Positions 47,637 to 59,900 of a stretch of DNA of 64,000 bases are shown piece after piece (position 1 is the stretch's first letter; every line of letters begins with the position of its first letter). Both the position numbers and the translations under genes were made by a program. This DNA comes from Arachnopeziza araneosa (Eukaryota; Ascomycota; Leotiomycetes; Helotiales; Arachnopezizaceae). The notes beneath the pieces are model-generated. The model had not been told where the DNA came from and made no database searches. It was given only the letters and a program-made list of their open reading frames with translations. The stretch is taken from contig QYAI01000021.1 of assembly GCA_003988855.1 (NCBI GenBank), forward strand, positions 1-64,000, in the 5' to 3' direction.

Positions 47637-48183
47637 TGGCTAGCTTAGATTGCAAGGTTTCGCTTTGGGGTAGATGTTGACGACCGCTGTAGGTGACGAA
47701 ATTGCTTGAAGATAAGAAGCTGGAGATTAGCAAGAAAGAAGAGATCAATCAATCTCCTCTTATTTCCTATCTGTTGAATATACTCGGTTATCTTAAGTTA
47801 GGTCATTTGAAATTGATTGTTGAAGAAAGCCAGCGACAAGAACTCGTATTGCTGGCAGTTTTCAGTCAAACCCGAGCTGAAACCTAAAATCGAATATGAA
47901 TTGGAGATGGACGAGTGTCTATCAATAGCTTCTATTCATTTAGAAATTCAAGAAGTGTTCTTGTATTCAAAACGTATACAAGAAATGAACAATTGATAGT
48001 TCATACTGGGGATCTCAGCAGCTCATGAGCCGGGAGGATCTGATTATTGGATCTTGTGCTAGACTGAACCTGTTGTTCAGGTTGCATAGAAATGTATATG
48101 CCCCATAAACCGATATGTTGACGCCTCCTCATGACGCTAAATTTAATATCGTTAATCATGCCGAATTTATCGAAATTCCCAAC
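47637..48183. other. Intergenic region
   Basis: Between convergent genes; a 64-codon frame (47693-47887) shows nothing recognisable. Confidence 0.5.
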
Positions 48184-49321
48184 TCAAGATCCCTCGCCTT
48201 TCTCGTCTTCTTCAGTGATATCAGGTTCATCATCAGCCAGATCTCCAGTATCACCATTAGTACCTGATGCTTGGCCATATCCAGCCAGCCTTTCGGCTTC
48301 TTTCTTTTCTCGTAATGCCTCGGTCTCCTTTCGTAGCTGTTCCATATTCCAAGCATCATTACCATCATCTTCATCCTCATCCTCCCCAGTATTCCAATTG
48401 CCCTGCTCGAACAGTGCACGACCGGTAGCCTCTTTAGCAATCCGCGCTTGATCTTCAGCAGCTTTCTTGTCCATTCTTTCCGATTTCCACTTCGCAAAAG
48501 TCTCTGGCGTAACGGGTGTGAGTGTTCCAGTAAGCTTATGTCGTTCATTTTCCAAGAAATCTTCAAGTGTGAGGGTCTTAAGAGGTGATTTGTCGAGAAG
48601 AGCCTTCTCAGCAGCACGTTGTTCTTTGGTTTTGAGTACGAAGCTGTAATATGTTAGAGTAAGAACAATATGATTGTAGGAGAACTAACCCTTCTGGTAA
48701 TTTGTGCTGATACATGCACTTATCTCCACCATTAGGGCATGTCCAGAACCAGCCATATTTACCTTCTTCTACTGCCTCTATAAAGTACTTGCAAACTTTG
48801 TCGGTTGTCGTTCTCTGGTTGCCTTTTTTGGAGAGGACAACCTTCCTAAGTTTCTCTTCGTCCCAGTCATCGGAAGTCTCTTCCTTCTTCTTAATTTCAT
48901 CATCATCCCGAGTATCTTGATATAAATCCTTCTTTTCTGTTTTCCGCTCGATGTTCAGATCATGTGAAAACTTGCATTTCCGCCCCTTCTCGCAATGACC
49001 CTTCTTGTAGAACTGGCATAGGACCGTCTTGGGGTCGACACCAAAAGCGACCTTCTGAACTTGAAGCGGCTTGAATAATTCTGCAGCTTCTTTCTTCGCG
49101 GCCTCCGAAGCAAGCTTCTCCTTTTCTTTCTGGGCCTTTTCAGCCGCTCGTTTCTTCTCCTCGGGTGTGCCTCCAGCTTTTGCAGACTGCGTCATTTGGG
49201 CAATCTGCTTCTGGGTCTGGGCTCCTTTTTTGTTCTTCATACCAAAAGTCCTATCCTCTACTAACTTCGTAGCAGAAGGCTTCTTGCCCCCGCCTTGCTT
49301 TTCGACTTTCTTGGGAGGCAT
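48184..49321 (-). CDS. TMA46: TMA46 / ZC3H15 (DFRP1) family CCCH zinc-finger protein
   Basis: Two exons: 48690-49321 and 48184-48643 with a 46-nt intron (GTTAGT..TTACAG); 363 aa. The ATG at 49321 gives the family start MPPKK. The N-terminus is Lys-rich with a KRAAEKAQKEKEKLASEAAK helix. Two CCCH fingers follow: CQFYKKGHCEKGRKCKFSHD (about residue 100-120) and CKYFIEAVEEGKYGWFWTCP with NGGDKCMYQH (about 175-206). The C-terminal half has the DFRP-type region (LTLEDFLENERHKL, VTPETFAKWKSERMDKK) and an acidic tail. In yeast and animals the protein binds the GTPase Rbg1/DRG1, stabilises it and associates with translating ribosomes. Divergent from OST4, 488 bp apart. Confidence 0.93.
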
Positions 49322-49809
49322 TGTGCAATGTTTGACGAAGATAATGAGATGACGATATGTATTTAGAGGACGGATAAGCTTCTGTCGAGTCGAAAACAAG
49401 GTATGTATCTCTCAAGGAACAGAAAGGACTGTGAGTTGTTGTGAATCATTGCTCCAGTGACTGCGATTTGAAGGACTGGCGAAATGGATATGAATTTGGT
49501 GGGGGGTGCCGTTATTGGTCGAACAAACGAGCCACCATTCCGCGCTAATTTATGCGTGGAGCTTCAAGCTGGCCTCATGTCTGTGGATATGCAAAAAGTT
49601 ACCTCTTTTTGTTAACAATTGGCACTGACTGCATTTAATGAGAATCAAGTCATCTCAGGTATACTGGAGCACTACTCTCTTTATATAATTATTAAGCATT
49701 CCTAATTTTATACTAGCTCCATCAACGCTTCCACTTCCCGTTACGTGGCTTTTGCGCTTCTTGAACAATCAATCTACGATTCTACTTGTGCAGCAACACC
49801 TCATTCAAG
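49322..49809. promoter_or_regulatory. Bidirectional TMA46/OST4 upstream region
   Basis: The 488-bp space between divergent starts. No specific motif is claimed. Confidence 0.5.
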
Positions 49810-49983
49810 ATGATTTCTGATGATGATCTCTATCGACTCGCCATTTTTCTTGGCTCAGCTGCCATGCTCCTGATCATTCTGTATCACTTCCTAGAGGTCA
49901 ACGCGGTGGAGGAGCCTGCTACGGAAGGGAAGCCCGTGGTCGCATCAAATCCAGACTCGAAGACTGCATCAATAAGCAGATAA
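49810..49983 (+). CDS. OST4: OST4, oligosaccharyltransferase mini-subunit
   Basis: A 57-aa single-exon protein. The ATG at 49810 gives MISDDDLYRLAIFLGSAAML, continuing through LIILYHFLEVNA: a short N-terminus and one membrane helix (about residues 9-27), the usual OST4 pattern, then a polar C-terminal tail longer than in yeast (36 aa). Ost4 holds the catalytic Stt3 subunit and the Ost3/Ost6 subunit together in the ER oligosaccharyltransferase, which transfers N-glycans to nascent proteins. An in-frame upstream non-ATG extension is ignored. Confidence 0.92.
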   Translation: MISDDDLYRLAIFLGSAAMLLIILYHFLEVNAVEEPATEGKPVVASNPDSKTASISR

Positions 49984-50810
49984 GCGATCGAAGCTGCGGA
50001 GAAGGCTTGATGGATGACATGGAGGTTGTGGTTGAGGGCTTTGATTCCGACTATAGGAAATTCGATTTGGAGCATACATGGCGTTGAGGGACCATCAATG
50101 GCAGCTGTACAAAAGTTGGCAGCATGGAAGAATTTTCGGACACGTCTTCAATCCTGTTGGAGAGATATAAGCCATGATTAGGGAGGACTGATGTGACTTG
50201 CATTCGCGTTGTAAAATAACACAAAAATCAGGAAAATCAGGACAAACGAGAAACTGGTTGATACATCAGCAAAGCATCAGGCTACAACAAATATCTAAAT
50301 GATGTTTTCAAGAGTTCTTGTACTTTTTCCGATTGTTTCCTGTTCTAAACGTACTCATTAAATAATGGAGATTGAGGCTATCACGTGATCCTGTGACTCA
50401 AAATCCAAATTAAGTTAGGTGGAATCGCGACTGCCTCCTTCGCTTTGCCTCGAACGCTCTTCCCCCTTCCTTCCATCAACCAACAACAAAGAAAATTTGG
50501 TCACTCATCTTCTTTCGACTTCCCTTTCGATTCCTGAGACACTACAATACTGATAGTTCTCGCGCTCTTCATCCAACTTGAACGGCCGCACTTTTTTTGC
50601 CACTTACTTTCAGTCGCGTTGCGCGACAGCCTCGACCTCAAATCTTCATCGCAACTCAGCGCATCAAATCGGGTCAGCCAACCCACTACTCTATCACGCC
50701 ACAGTTGCGATCGACTTGCACTCGGCTTCTGTTACTCTGTACTTCTGATCTTTACTGATCAAGCTGAACAAATACCTCACCTTCAAACATCCACTAACAC
50801 GCTCTACAAC
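49984..50810. other. Intergenic region and YRA1 leader
   Basis: The last ~350 bp are pyrimidine-rich and probably hold the YRA1 promoter and 5' leader. No other gene seen. Confidence 0.5.
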
Positions 50811-52603
50811 ATGTCTGCCTCCAAGCTTGACAAATCTCTCGACGAGATCATCTCCGGCCAACGCTCTGCTCGTGGTAGAGGTGCTCGCCGTGGTGCTCGT
50901 CGTTCCGGTGTGGCTGGTCGTCCTGCTCCCACAGCCCCAGTTGGCGGCGTCAAGAAGAATCCTCGTAATGCTAAGAGCGCCGTTAAGCCTGTCCCCACCG
51001 GCCCATCCATCAAAGGCGATGGTCGGATTTTGGTTAGCAATCTTGTAAGTTTAGCTGATCCGCTCCTTGTTCGGATTTTCTGACAGCTCCACAGCCAAAG
51101 GATGTTGACGAGAAGATGATCAAGGTATGTTACCGATGAGGCTACTCACGCCTTTGGAATTTTGTCGAGATATTCTACCCACGCCAAACTACACCACCGA
51201 TGTGATTTGGACTCGTTTTATCGGTGTCTAGACCATGTATATCTGGGGAGCCTCAAAAAGACTAGTCTCCTCACCACCTCTGCTTGCAGTACATCTCAAA
51301 GCAGTCTTGGTTTGAAGTTGAGCTTTGTCTATGTCTTGCACAATATCTATGATTCTTAGAGGTAGCCTGGCAAGCACCTGCAGAACATAGCGCAGACAAT
51401 CTATGGCGTTGTTTCAAAAAGACTTCAAGTCTTCGAAACATTCAAGCGAGGGATACTACCGAGTGAACCAAGCTATAGCGAGCGCAGCAGTGAAGCAGCA
51501 CAGCATCTTATATCCGGACTCCTGTACTGAAGGTTCGATCGGTTTGGTCTTCGAGTTTACAGGACCAAATCCTTCAAATTTCGACATCTTTTTCTAGATA
51601 ATTTAACGTCATTTTCAGTCGCATAAGCATCTGTAGATGCGGAAGGTTGTATCGAAACGACCCATCATCTCTGGTCTGTCTTCGAGTCTCTACATGGTTA
51701 CTTCTGTGTATTGAACTTCGTGCTGGTCGGTCTATTTGCCTGTTTCAAGTCTAGGCGGCTTCCCTTGCCGCATTTTCTGGTTGAGAGATGTTCTATTTAA
51801 TTTCCTGGCTATATACTACTAACGCTCACTGCTCGCTCGCTGCTGCTATTGTTATTACCCTGGAGTTACCTTACCCTGTGGTCATCTTTCTTTTCGTCCC
51901 GAATGTCGACTTCGAGGTTTCCGCGATTCATATAAATCAGATTGAACGAAATCCAGTTCACTAACCAGACCTTTGGACAAATAGGAATACTTTTCAGCAC
52001 AATGTGGACCGGTGAAGAAGGCAGAAATTGCGTACGGACCAGGAGGAGTCAGCCGTGGTACCGCAACAGTCTGGTTCAGCCGTTTTGAAAACGCTACCAA
52101 GGCTGTTTCTGATTGTAACAACATCCAGATTGATGGAAAACCAATCAGAGTATGTATCTATTTCTTACATCCTGAACGGTAGACTAACAAATATAGATTG
52201 AACTTCTCCTTGATGCCAAGAGTGCTCAGGCAATCCCTCCTCCCAAGGCTTTGAGTGAACGTGTTACGTAAGAATCAACAGTGTTTACCACTATTCAAAA
52301 TGCTAATTTTGTTGCAGCCAACCCAAGGCTCAACCAAAGTCTGCCGCAACTACGAAGACCCCTGGAACAGCTTCGACTCGAGGCAAAAAACCTGGTCGTC
52401 GTGGCGGACGAACTGCTCGCCCTACCCCCAAGACTGCTGCTGAGCTTGACTCGGAAATGCAGGACTACTTCCAAAATGGCACTACTGCCACCGAGGGTGC
52501 TGCTCAGCCTGCTGTAACGGGCGATGCTAACATGGAAGACGACATTTTGGTCAGTGAAATTTCCATTATTTGAAACTCGACTCAACTGACTGGCATACAG
52601 TAA
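50811..52603 (+). CDS. YRA1: YRA1/ALYREF-family mRNA export adaptor
   Basis: Exons: 50811-51044, 51095-51124, 51985-52149, 52197-52267, 52318-52549, and a last exon holding only the stop (52601-52603); 244 aa, phases agree. The N-terminus starts MSASKLDKSLDEIISGQRSA, the conserved UAP56-binding motif, followed by an Arg/Gly-rich stretch. The RRM (about 70-150) includes DGRILVSNL, then EYFSAQCGPVKKAEIAYGPG, SRGTATVWFSRFENATKAL and the beta-4 strand IELLLDA. A Lys/Arg/Gly-rich region follows, and the C-terminus (ELDSEMQDYFQ..MEDDIL) is a second UAP56-binding motif. Yra1 couples TREX to the export receptor Mex67. Intron 2 (51125-51984) is 860 nt, against about 50 for the others. If the last intron is not spliced, the protein gains seven residues and ends at 52573. 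Confidence 0.92.
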
Positions 52604-54172
52604 GCTTCCTCAGCCGCATTTTTGATAACCAACTTGATGAGTGTCACGAGCTTTGACTATCGAGACAAGTCATTTCCTCTACTGAATATCTGAATTACTG
52701 CGAATGGATCACTAGTATTGCGCTGGCTTGCTTATGGGAATTGATGCTATGGGACATATGGGATACAACATAATTGCTTTCCAGAATGGGTCGAGGGCTA
52801 TTTCCTTTCTAGACTGTATTCATGGATCATAGTCGCTCTGGGCATCATTATTTGTCGAAATGAAGGATGTTGAACGCCTCACTCTCTACTGCTTGTGACG
52901 ATCGCTTGATGTTGTATGATAGAGTGTCGAGAAACTGGGCGCTTGAATATGAGATAACTAGGCAAGTCGATGCTAAGATGCGAGACTGAATAACTCGTTT
53001 AATCGTCGCATGTTAAGTTCGACATTCCAAACAATTCCGAAGAGAAAATCTTCAATGGATCTGATAACAGAACACATGTCTTCTCTCGCAGCTCGCATTC
53101 CTCTCTCCCTCGACTGTTAATGTGGTGTGGATTTCGAAACGGAAATCTCCTCTGCTTAAAGTCCTTCCCAAGTGGGATATGATTAGGATGTCATAGCCTC
53201 AGCGCCTCTTGTTTTTTTTGGTGTGATAGGGTCCACGCTGTATTCTTGATCTGATTCGATTTGCTCTGTTCAATCAAATGACGAACCGCTGTAGTTGGTC
53301 CGAAGCGTCTCTCAAATCGTACTAGCGCAATCTCAGGCATTTACCCCTGAGCCGCCGCCGCAAGACTAATCAACATGCACCTGTTTAGGAAAACAAGACA
53401 AGCATTTTGAAATGGTGGCACTCCAGGATCTGTGTGAAAGCACTGGCTGACAATCCCCCGCAATCGCCGGGGGGCAAAATTACCCTCCGTTAAGCCTCGT
53501 GTTGTCTGCTCTCCATTGGGCCGTATGACTGTTGGAGGGACTGACGACTTCAACACAAACGCATTCCATCGGGATGACCCTTCCTTTTCTCTCTAGATCC
53601 CGCAGGTGGAGGAGGGGCGGGAATTGTCTCAACTCTTCTTGGGTCAATCTTGGCTAACTATTGGTTCTCTCCTCCTCATTATCCACTAATCATCCAGTCA
53701 TTGTCCACTCATCACCAAGCCATCAACAGAAATCAGGCTGGATTTGCATCTCATTTGTTGTGACAGATGTACTACTGTTTTGAACCTTCGGAAGAGTTAC
53801 CGGACTGCTATCTTTGCATCCTCATAATCTCTCATTCTGTTATCTTCGGCGCCGCTAGCCTAGCAAGACCCAAGTCCGGCTTCCTGCGAAGTCACCAGCA
53901 TATTCCCATGCGAACTCATAAGTACCGCCAAGATCCCACGATGTTTCAAGGACCAGTGCTCAAGATCAGAGGTTCTTCAAAGCTTGAGTTCAGAAGTCAG
54001 ACTATATTCATTTTGTCAATTGTTCCTCGCCAGTTTAGACATTCCTACCTGTCTCGGTTTTGATATCGCCTGCTGTGCAGACATTGATATAGCTTCTACT
54101 CTGGTCCTAAGGGGATAGACGTTCCTAGGTTCAGGCAAATACAAACGGATCTTCAATCCTCACTCCTCCATC
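52604..54172. other. Gene-free stretch
   Basis: Contains dispersed repeat copy 2. A plus-strand frame at 53767-54063 shows no domain. Nothing else supported. Confidence 0.55.
53001..53052 (+). repeat. Dispersed repeat core, copy 2
   Basis: Counterpart of 37449-37497 in the same orientation; see that entry for shared words. Confidence 0.65.
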
Positions 54173-55048
54173 ATGCAGCTCTCAATCTACCTCCTCATAT
54201 CTGTTTTGAGCCTCGGGCTAGCAGCGCCGGTACCCTCCTCACTCCCTGCTGATGGAACCCTCACCCGTCGGGAAACTCCACTCAACGCCTTCCTCTCCGT
54301 TTTGCTTGACTATCTCCCAAGCCTGGATGGCACGATTGAATCAGTACTCTCTACGCTAACCGCCTTTGAGATCTTCCTCGCACTCATATCTCAGGAGCAA
54401 ACAACCTACAACGATTTGTCATCTGGTTCCTGCAAACCGTATACCATTCTTTTCGCTCGAGGAACCAGTGAACCAGGAAATGTAGGGATTTTGGTCGGGC
54501 CCCCATTCATTCAAGCTGTGCAAAGTGTAGTCGGAAGCGCGAATGTCGCTGTACAGGGCGTAAATAACTATGCTGCGAACATAGCCGGATATCTTGCTGG
54601 TGGAGATCCGGTTGGGAGTACCCAAATGTAAGAGTGTTTCCGACTGTATGAAGAAGTAGACTTAGCTGACGCGCCATCAGGGCTACACAAATTCAGCAGG
54701 CTAAAAAGTCTTGTCCAAATACCAAGCTCATTGCTTCAGGTTACTCCCAAGGTGGCCAGCTCGTGCATAATGCGATTAGAAAGCTTGATGCAGCAACGGC
54801 GCGCTGGATTAACAAAGTGGTGATCTTTGGGGATCCAGGTAAGATTTTTTCTCATCCCTCCTCCCTTGGGCTTCGAGCTGATGGAACGAACAGATAATGG
54901 TCAAGCAATGGCCAATGTTCTGTCCACTAGTGTGGATGTCTATTGTAGCTCTGCCGACGATATATGCGTCAATGGGGATATGATCTTGCCTGCCCATCTT
55001 CTCTACGCTGAAAACGCTGCGGCAGCGGCGACTTTTGCCACTGCGTAA
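54173..55048 (+). CDS. Cutinase (CE5 family)
   Basis: Three exons: 54173-54627, 54681-54838 and 54894-55048, introns 53 and 55 nt; phases agree, 255 aa. A signal peptide (MQLSIYLLISVLSLGLA) and a possible propeptide ending in TRR precede the catalytic domain. The core starts CKPYTILFARGTSEPGN. The nucleophile elbow GYSQGG (Ser174) is formed after the first splice. The catalytic Asp227 lies in CSSADDIC and His239 in LPAHLLY; the Cys pair around the Asp (222/229) matches cutinases. Cutinases are secreted serine esterases that hydrolyse plant cutin and other polyesters. The region between the signal peptide and the core (~65 residues) is longer than in classical cutinases. Confidence 0.93.
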
Positions 55049-56933
55049 AGGTCGCCTTTGTAGGCTGATGAAATTTTCAATTTATATAATGATTAAAAGG
55101 ATAGCTATATATGACACTCAAAAGCTCTGATCTATATTTTCCATTCATGTACTCCAACGTTGTTACATATGATAGATCTTAAGCCGCCTCGCCGCTTCCA
55201 GAGGTCTTCCATAAATGTGAAAGCTTGATTGAAGGAACATGAAGACTAAACGTAAAACAAAAGCGATAGCGCCATCAAAGAAAAAGAGATAAAACTTGAT
55301 CAAAAGGTGAGATGGTCAAGGATCGAGGAGAGTTGCTTTTTAGCGAAACGCAAACTAGCTTGGGTCTCAAGAACCATGATCTCGAGAACCTCAATTTAGA
55401 CAGAAAAATCGTTGAAAACCATCCACTGTGGTTACTGTGTCTAAGATTGCCTAGATACCTTGCTAGGTATTTACCGCATTAAGGTATTGGATGTCATAGT
55501 GACAAGTCGACAATGAAGAAACGACACCACAAGGTCAAGTCTGCAAACAAGATTCTTGCCGTGAATTTGGCTGGAATTATCTAAATATAGAGACGGAAAT
55601 ATACATTCAACCTCCCGAAGAACAGTCTTCGTTGAAATGATGAAAGGCTGTTTATTTTCAATTATCAGCCTTAAAATGATGTAATAACTGTCAACGTGAT
55701 GGGAAAATACGGTATCGATTTTGGTTGTGCAATTTACCACTCACATCTGGCCTTTAGTAAGGAGTGTTGTTCTGTTCTTCCCTTTGCACATTGCGACCAT
55801 GCTCAGCATTAGATTGAAGCGTTTCATTCTTAGGTTTGAACTCTCTCAAATATAACACAGACATTCAATTTTGGAGTTCATATCCCAGGAAAAATAACAC
55901 AGGTTCTTCTCGTAACTATCAAATTACCGAAAATTAGTGTTCCTTGAGACATTCGATTATGCATTCGATATCATTATTTGTTAGATCAGCCGATGCCATT
56001 AACTCAATTGGCTTTGACCTACATGTGAGTTACCCAAAAATCAGAAATAGTACATCTCTCAATTACCGGTACTCGCGACACTTCAACGGTCAAGCAAGAA
56101 TCGGCGAGTTTGCATCTCTGTTGCCGCTGTTGTTAGACGATATCACTTTCGCTCTCTTACATTGTGTTGTCCCCAGTCTAACTTCGCTTATTGGAAACCT
56201 TACTCTTATTTACTTCCATCAAGTTCAGTATCTCAACAACGAAAAGTTGCTAAGGTAGCAGAAATTACCTCCTGAGTAAGAAAATATTTTTCATCTCTAT
56301 ATAAACCCCACTTCCTGCCCTCTGCTTCCACCCTCTACTTCCACCCTCTACTTCCACCCTCAACCTCCACCCTCAATCAAACCCTACACCTAACCTCTTC
56401 TTCAACAAACCAACTGCCTACACTAAAACAATTCCTCTCCATTCAAACCCCCATCGAAATTTTCCAACCCGAACTCCGATTGCTCCTCATTACACCTATT
56501 TCGCCTACCCTATTGCCCCCTTTCACTGATTCCTACTTCATCACATCAAGTACCAAGCAAAATTTCCACACTAAGGTCTCCGTTTTACAAAGAGCTTTAG
56601 CTTTCAGGTGCGTCGTTGTCGCAGCACAAGTACCTCTACCTTTCCACTCACTTTCAGCTCACCTTCATACACATTTACCTCTTCATTGTCACTTGCTGCC
56701 CATTCTTAAGTCATGAATATCAAAGGCATTGCACAAAATTCTGAGCCTCGACTTTCCTCACTTGCACCTTTCGTCACTGTTATTACTTATAGGGAAGATT
56801 AAGCGCTCTTCATTGATTATTTTTTGGTTATCTTCTTGATATTTAACCCTTTTATCTTAGATGCTCACCTTCTCTCTTAAACAAGCTCATATTATTTCAC
56901 AAGTTTAGAGCAACTAAATCTACAATAGGAGCC
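55049..56933. other. Gene-free stretch upstream of the SNF2 gene
   Basis: AT-rich to 56280, then pyrimidine-rich with a CTTCCACCCTCTA-type repeat (56325-56375), probably promoter and leader of the helicase gene. No gene supported. Confidence 0.55.
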
Positions 56934-59900
56934 ATGGCAGGTCCTACTCCACCACTATCCGAGCTCTTCGAGCTGAAAGCCGAAGATCTACAGTCTCAGC
57001 CAGATATGTTTATTATCAAAGATAAGAAGTCCGACCTAGTAAAGCTAAAGACTCCTAGTTCAAAGACTAGGGAGCAAGTGAGATCCATGATGGCTGTATT
57101 CCCGAATCCTGAGCCTTCTGAAGGCCAAGCGGACATTCCAGGAACCCTTATGGAAGAAATTACACACACTGATTCTGAATCATTCCTAAATATGCTAGAG
57201 GCTTGGAAAGTATTTTCCCAAGCTCGTGGAATAGCTTTAAATTCGCCTTTGGGAAAATTTCTTCAATCCTCTGCTTTGGAGGGGCAACTGCTATATCAGC
57301 AGCTTCTCAATGACCCTGGCTCCTCAGATCCTCCTCAAAACCAGCCAAGCACTTCGAAAAGGAGCTTACAGAATCCTGAAGATTTGGAACCAAATTCTCA
57401 AAACAGACCTAAGCGCCCGCGGACCATTTTGCCAGGTTTGACAAATCCGCCTGACGGCGATTTTCCAACTGATCAACCTCAAAAATTTTCTAAAGGATCG
57501 AAGCAGACTATCACGAAGCCATCGACCAAAGCACTAAGTAGACCTAACGAGAAAAGAGCTCACTTTAGAAAACTCCTTTCAAGCTGCCCTGAAACTAGTG
57601 ATGCACAGGAGAACAAGCTCAGCATCTCGTACCTCGAAGAGGCGATTCGTGGTATCGGAATGAGAAAATTAAAGCCGTCATCAGACAAGTGGGAGTTAAA
57701 GGGATTTAATACCAGTAAGTCTTAATTATGTGAAGATATGTCTCACAGCACTGATTTGATTTCGAAGCTCTTTTCCATTACCAGGTAATTGGCGTTCGCT
57801 GGATGGTTCAGAGAGAACGGTCTGAAGATCCTTCAAAAGGAGGACTTCTTGCTGACGAAATGGTAAGCGTTGCTACTGTGAATATATGAGTAAGATCTTG
57901 ACATTTGTTTAGGGTCTCGGGAAAACCGTCCAAATTCTTGCGGTAGGTTTTGGGCCAGAATACTGTAATAATCTCTGACTGAAAAGATGATGTACATCAA
58001 CCAGCCAGAGAAGCGAAGAGACAATAAAGATCAACGAACTACCCTGATAGTCGCTCATTTTGGCACGGTATGTATCTCACATCTAGATTCATAAATTTTA
58101 ATAACCAGTTCTTAGGTCGAGCAATGGGAGCGCGAAATTAAACTTCATGCTGATAAAGCCTTTCATGACGTTGGAATTTACGAGGCTAAGAAACAAGAGC
58201 CGATCCGTCGATGGATCCGAGAAAATATTATCTTGACGACGTACGAAGAAGTCTCTAAAAGCTATCCTCATCCTGTAAACTCGGCCGATGATGAGGATGA
58301 GGATGAAGAGGATAAGTCGTTCAGGAGTGAGGATGAGGATGACAACGAGGATGCCAGTCGTCGTGTGTTAACTGAACCCGGAATTCTACACCAGATGGGG
58401 TTTTATAGAGTACGTGTTTTTTGATACGATATTTAGACCGAAAGCTAACCTTTTATCACGCAGGTTGTGCTAGATGAGGCTGTATATTCTCCTCTTTCTG
58501 ATGATCTGCAATGCTGATTATACTAGCAAAAGATCAGAAACCACAAGGCGCGAGTAAGCAAAGCTGTTCTTTCTTTGAAAGCGATTCACCGATGGGCTTT
58601 AACAGCAGTAAGTGCTCATCCAAATACTCTACTCCTTCTGACAGATTTCTCAGACGCCCATCATGAACCGAAATGAAGGTATTTTTTTGCAGTACGAAAA
58701 AGGTTTTATCTGACGTACTTTGTAAATAGAATTCTTCCCCCTTTTTAATTTTTGGCGTGAGCCGTACGCAACAGATTTTAAAGAGTATAGCCAATATACA
58801 GAGGTAAAAGCAGCTTTGTTGACATGTACTAGATTTAAGCTTCGATATGTCAACAAGCACCTGGTATTTACTTGTGTCCATATCGTCACAAAATGTGACT
58901 GACAATGGATAGAAAAAAGAAAGTCATGAGCATTTGGATAAGGCTCTGTCCAGACTAATATTAGCGTAAGACTTGCAGACTGGATTTATTTCATTTATGG
59001 ATTATGCTAATAATTCGAAGCCGAGAAAAGAAGCACGAATTTCTGGGGCGACCTCTTTTAGACCTCCCTCGATGTCATTACGAAATTAGAGAGATCGACT
59101 TCAATGAACAAGAACAACTACTTTATCGTGCCATAGAGAACTGTTTTCGAGAAATCTTGACTAAAAAGATAGAACTTGGTGAAGGGCGCAAACATCTCCA
59201 TATAGCGATCGTACAGATCGGCGCAACTAGACAGTATAGTTTATTCTCCCTATCAACATGACCCCTATTAATCGATCCTAGAATGACTGCACATCCGATG
59301 CTTATTGAAGAAGTTGCCAAGGTTGGTTTTGGTCTCACTATTCTTTCCTACTGATTGTGCCCAGGGTGTCATGAGTATTCAGGATCTCGAAGCTCTCAAA
59401 CAAGCCCTCGTAAATTGCAAGAGTGAAGATAATAGATTGTTGAAGCGTGGGCCAGAAACTCCCCTGTTATTTCTTACAAGTTACTGACTTTCAATCTAGG
59501 AGTTACCATTTGGCTTGAAAAGAAGAAGAGTGGAGTTAAAGAAGCATATACCCCAATAGCTGAAATGCTGTGTCAATTGTGCGGTCAAATATCTCAAGAT
59601 ATGGTTCGCTCTCGCAAATGCGGTCACATATTCTGCAAAAGATGCATTGCCGATTATGTGAATGACAAAATATCCCGAGGCAAACAAGTATTTGTTGTCG
59701 ATTGATGCTTTTGAATGTATCGCTAACTTCTACCAGTCCGTAGACTGTCCTTCTATTTCATGCACTTATTCGATTCAACTATCACGGCTTAAGATATACA
59801 AACCTCCGAAACCGCCCTCAAATGTATCAAGGTACACGGAAAAGGAAAAGAAAAAGAGAGGTTTAGACGTGAGTAGGTTCACCCCAGCTACAGTTGGTTT

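Noticed and set aside
51162..51597. Small frames inside the long YRA1 intron as a nested gene
   Set aside because: Two short frames without domain or conserved features; the flanking splice signals join the RRM cleanly across them.
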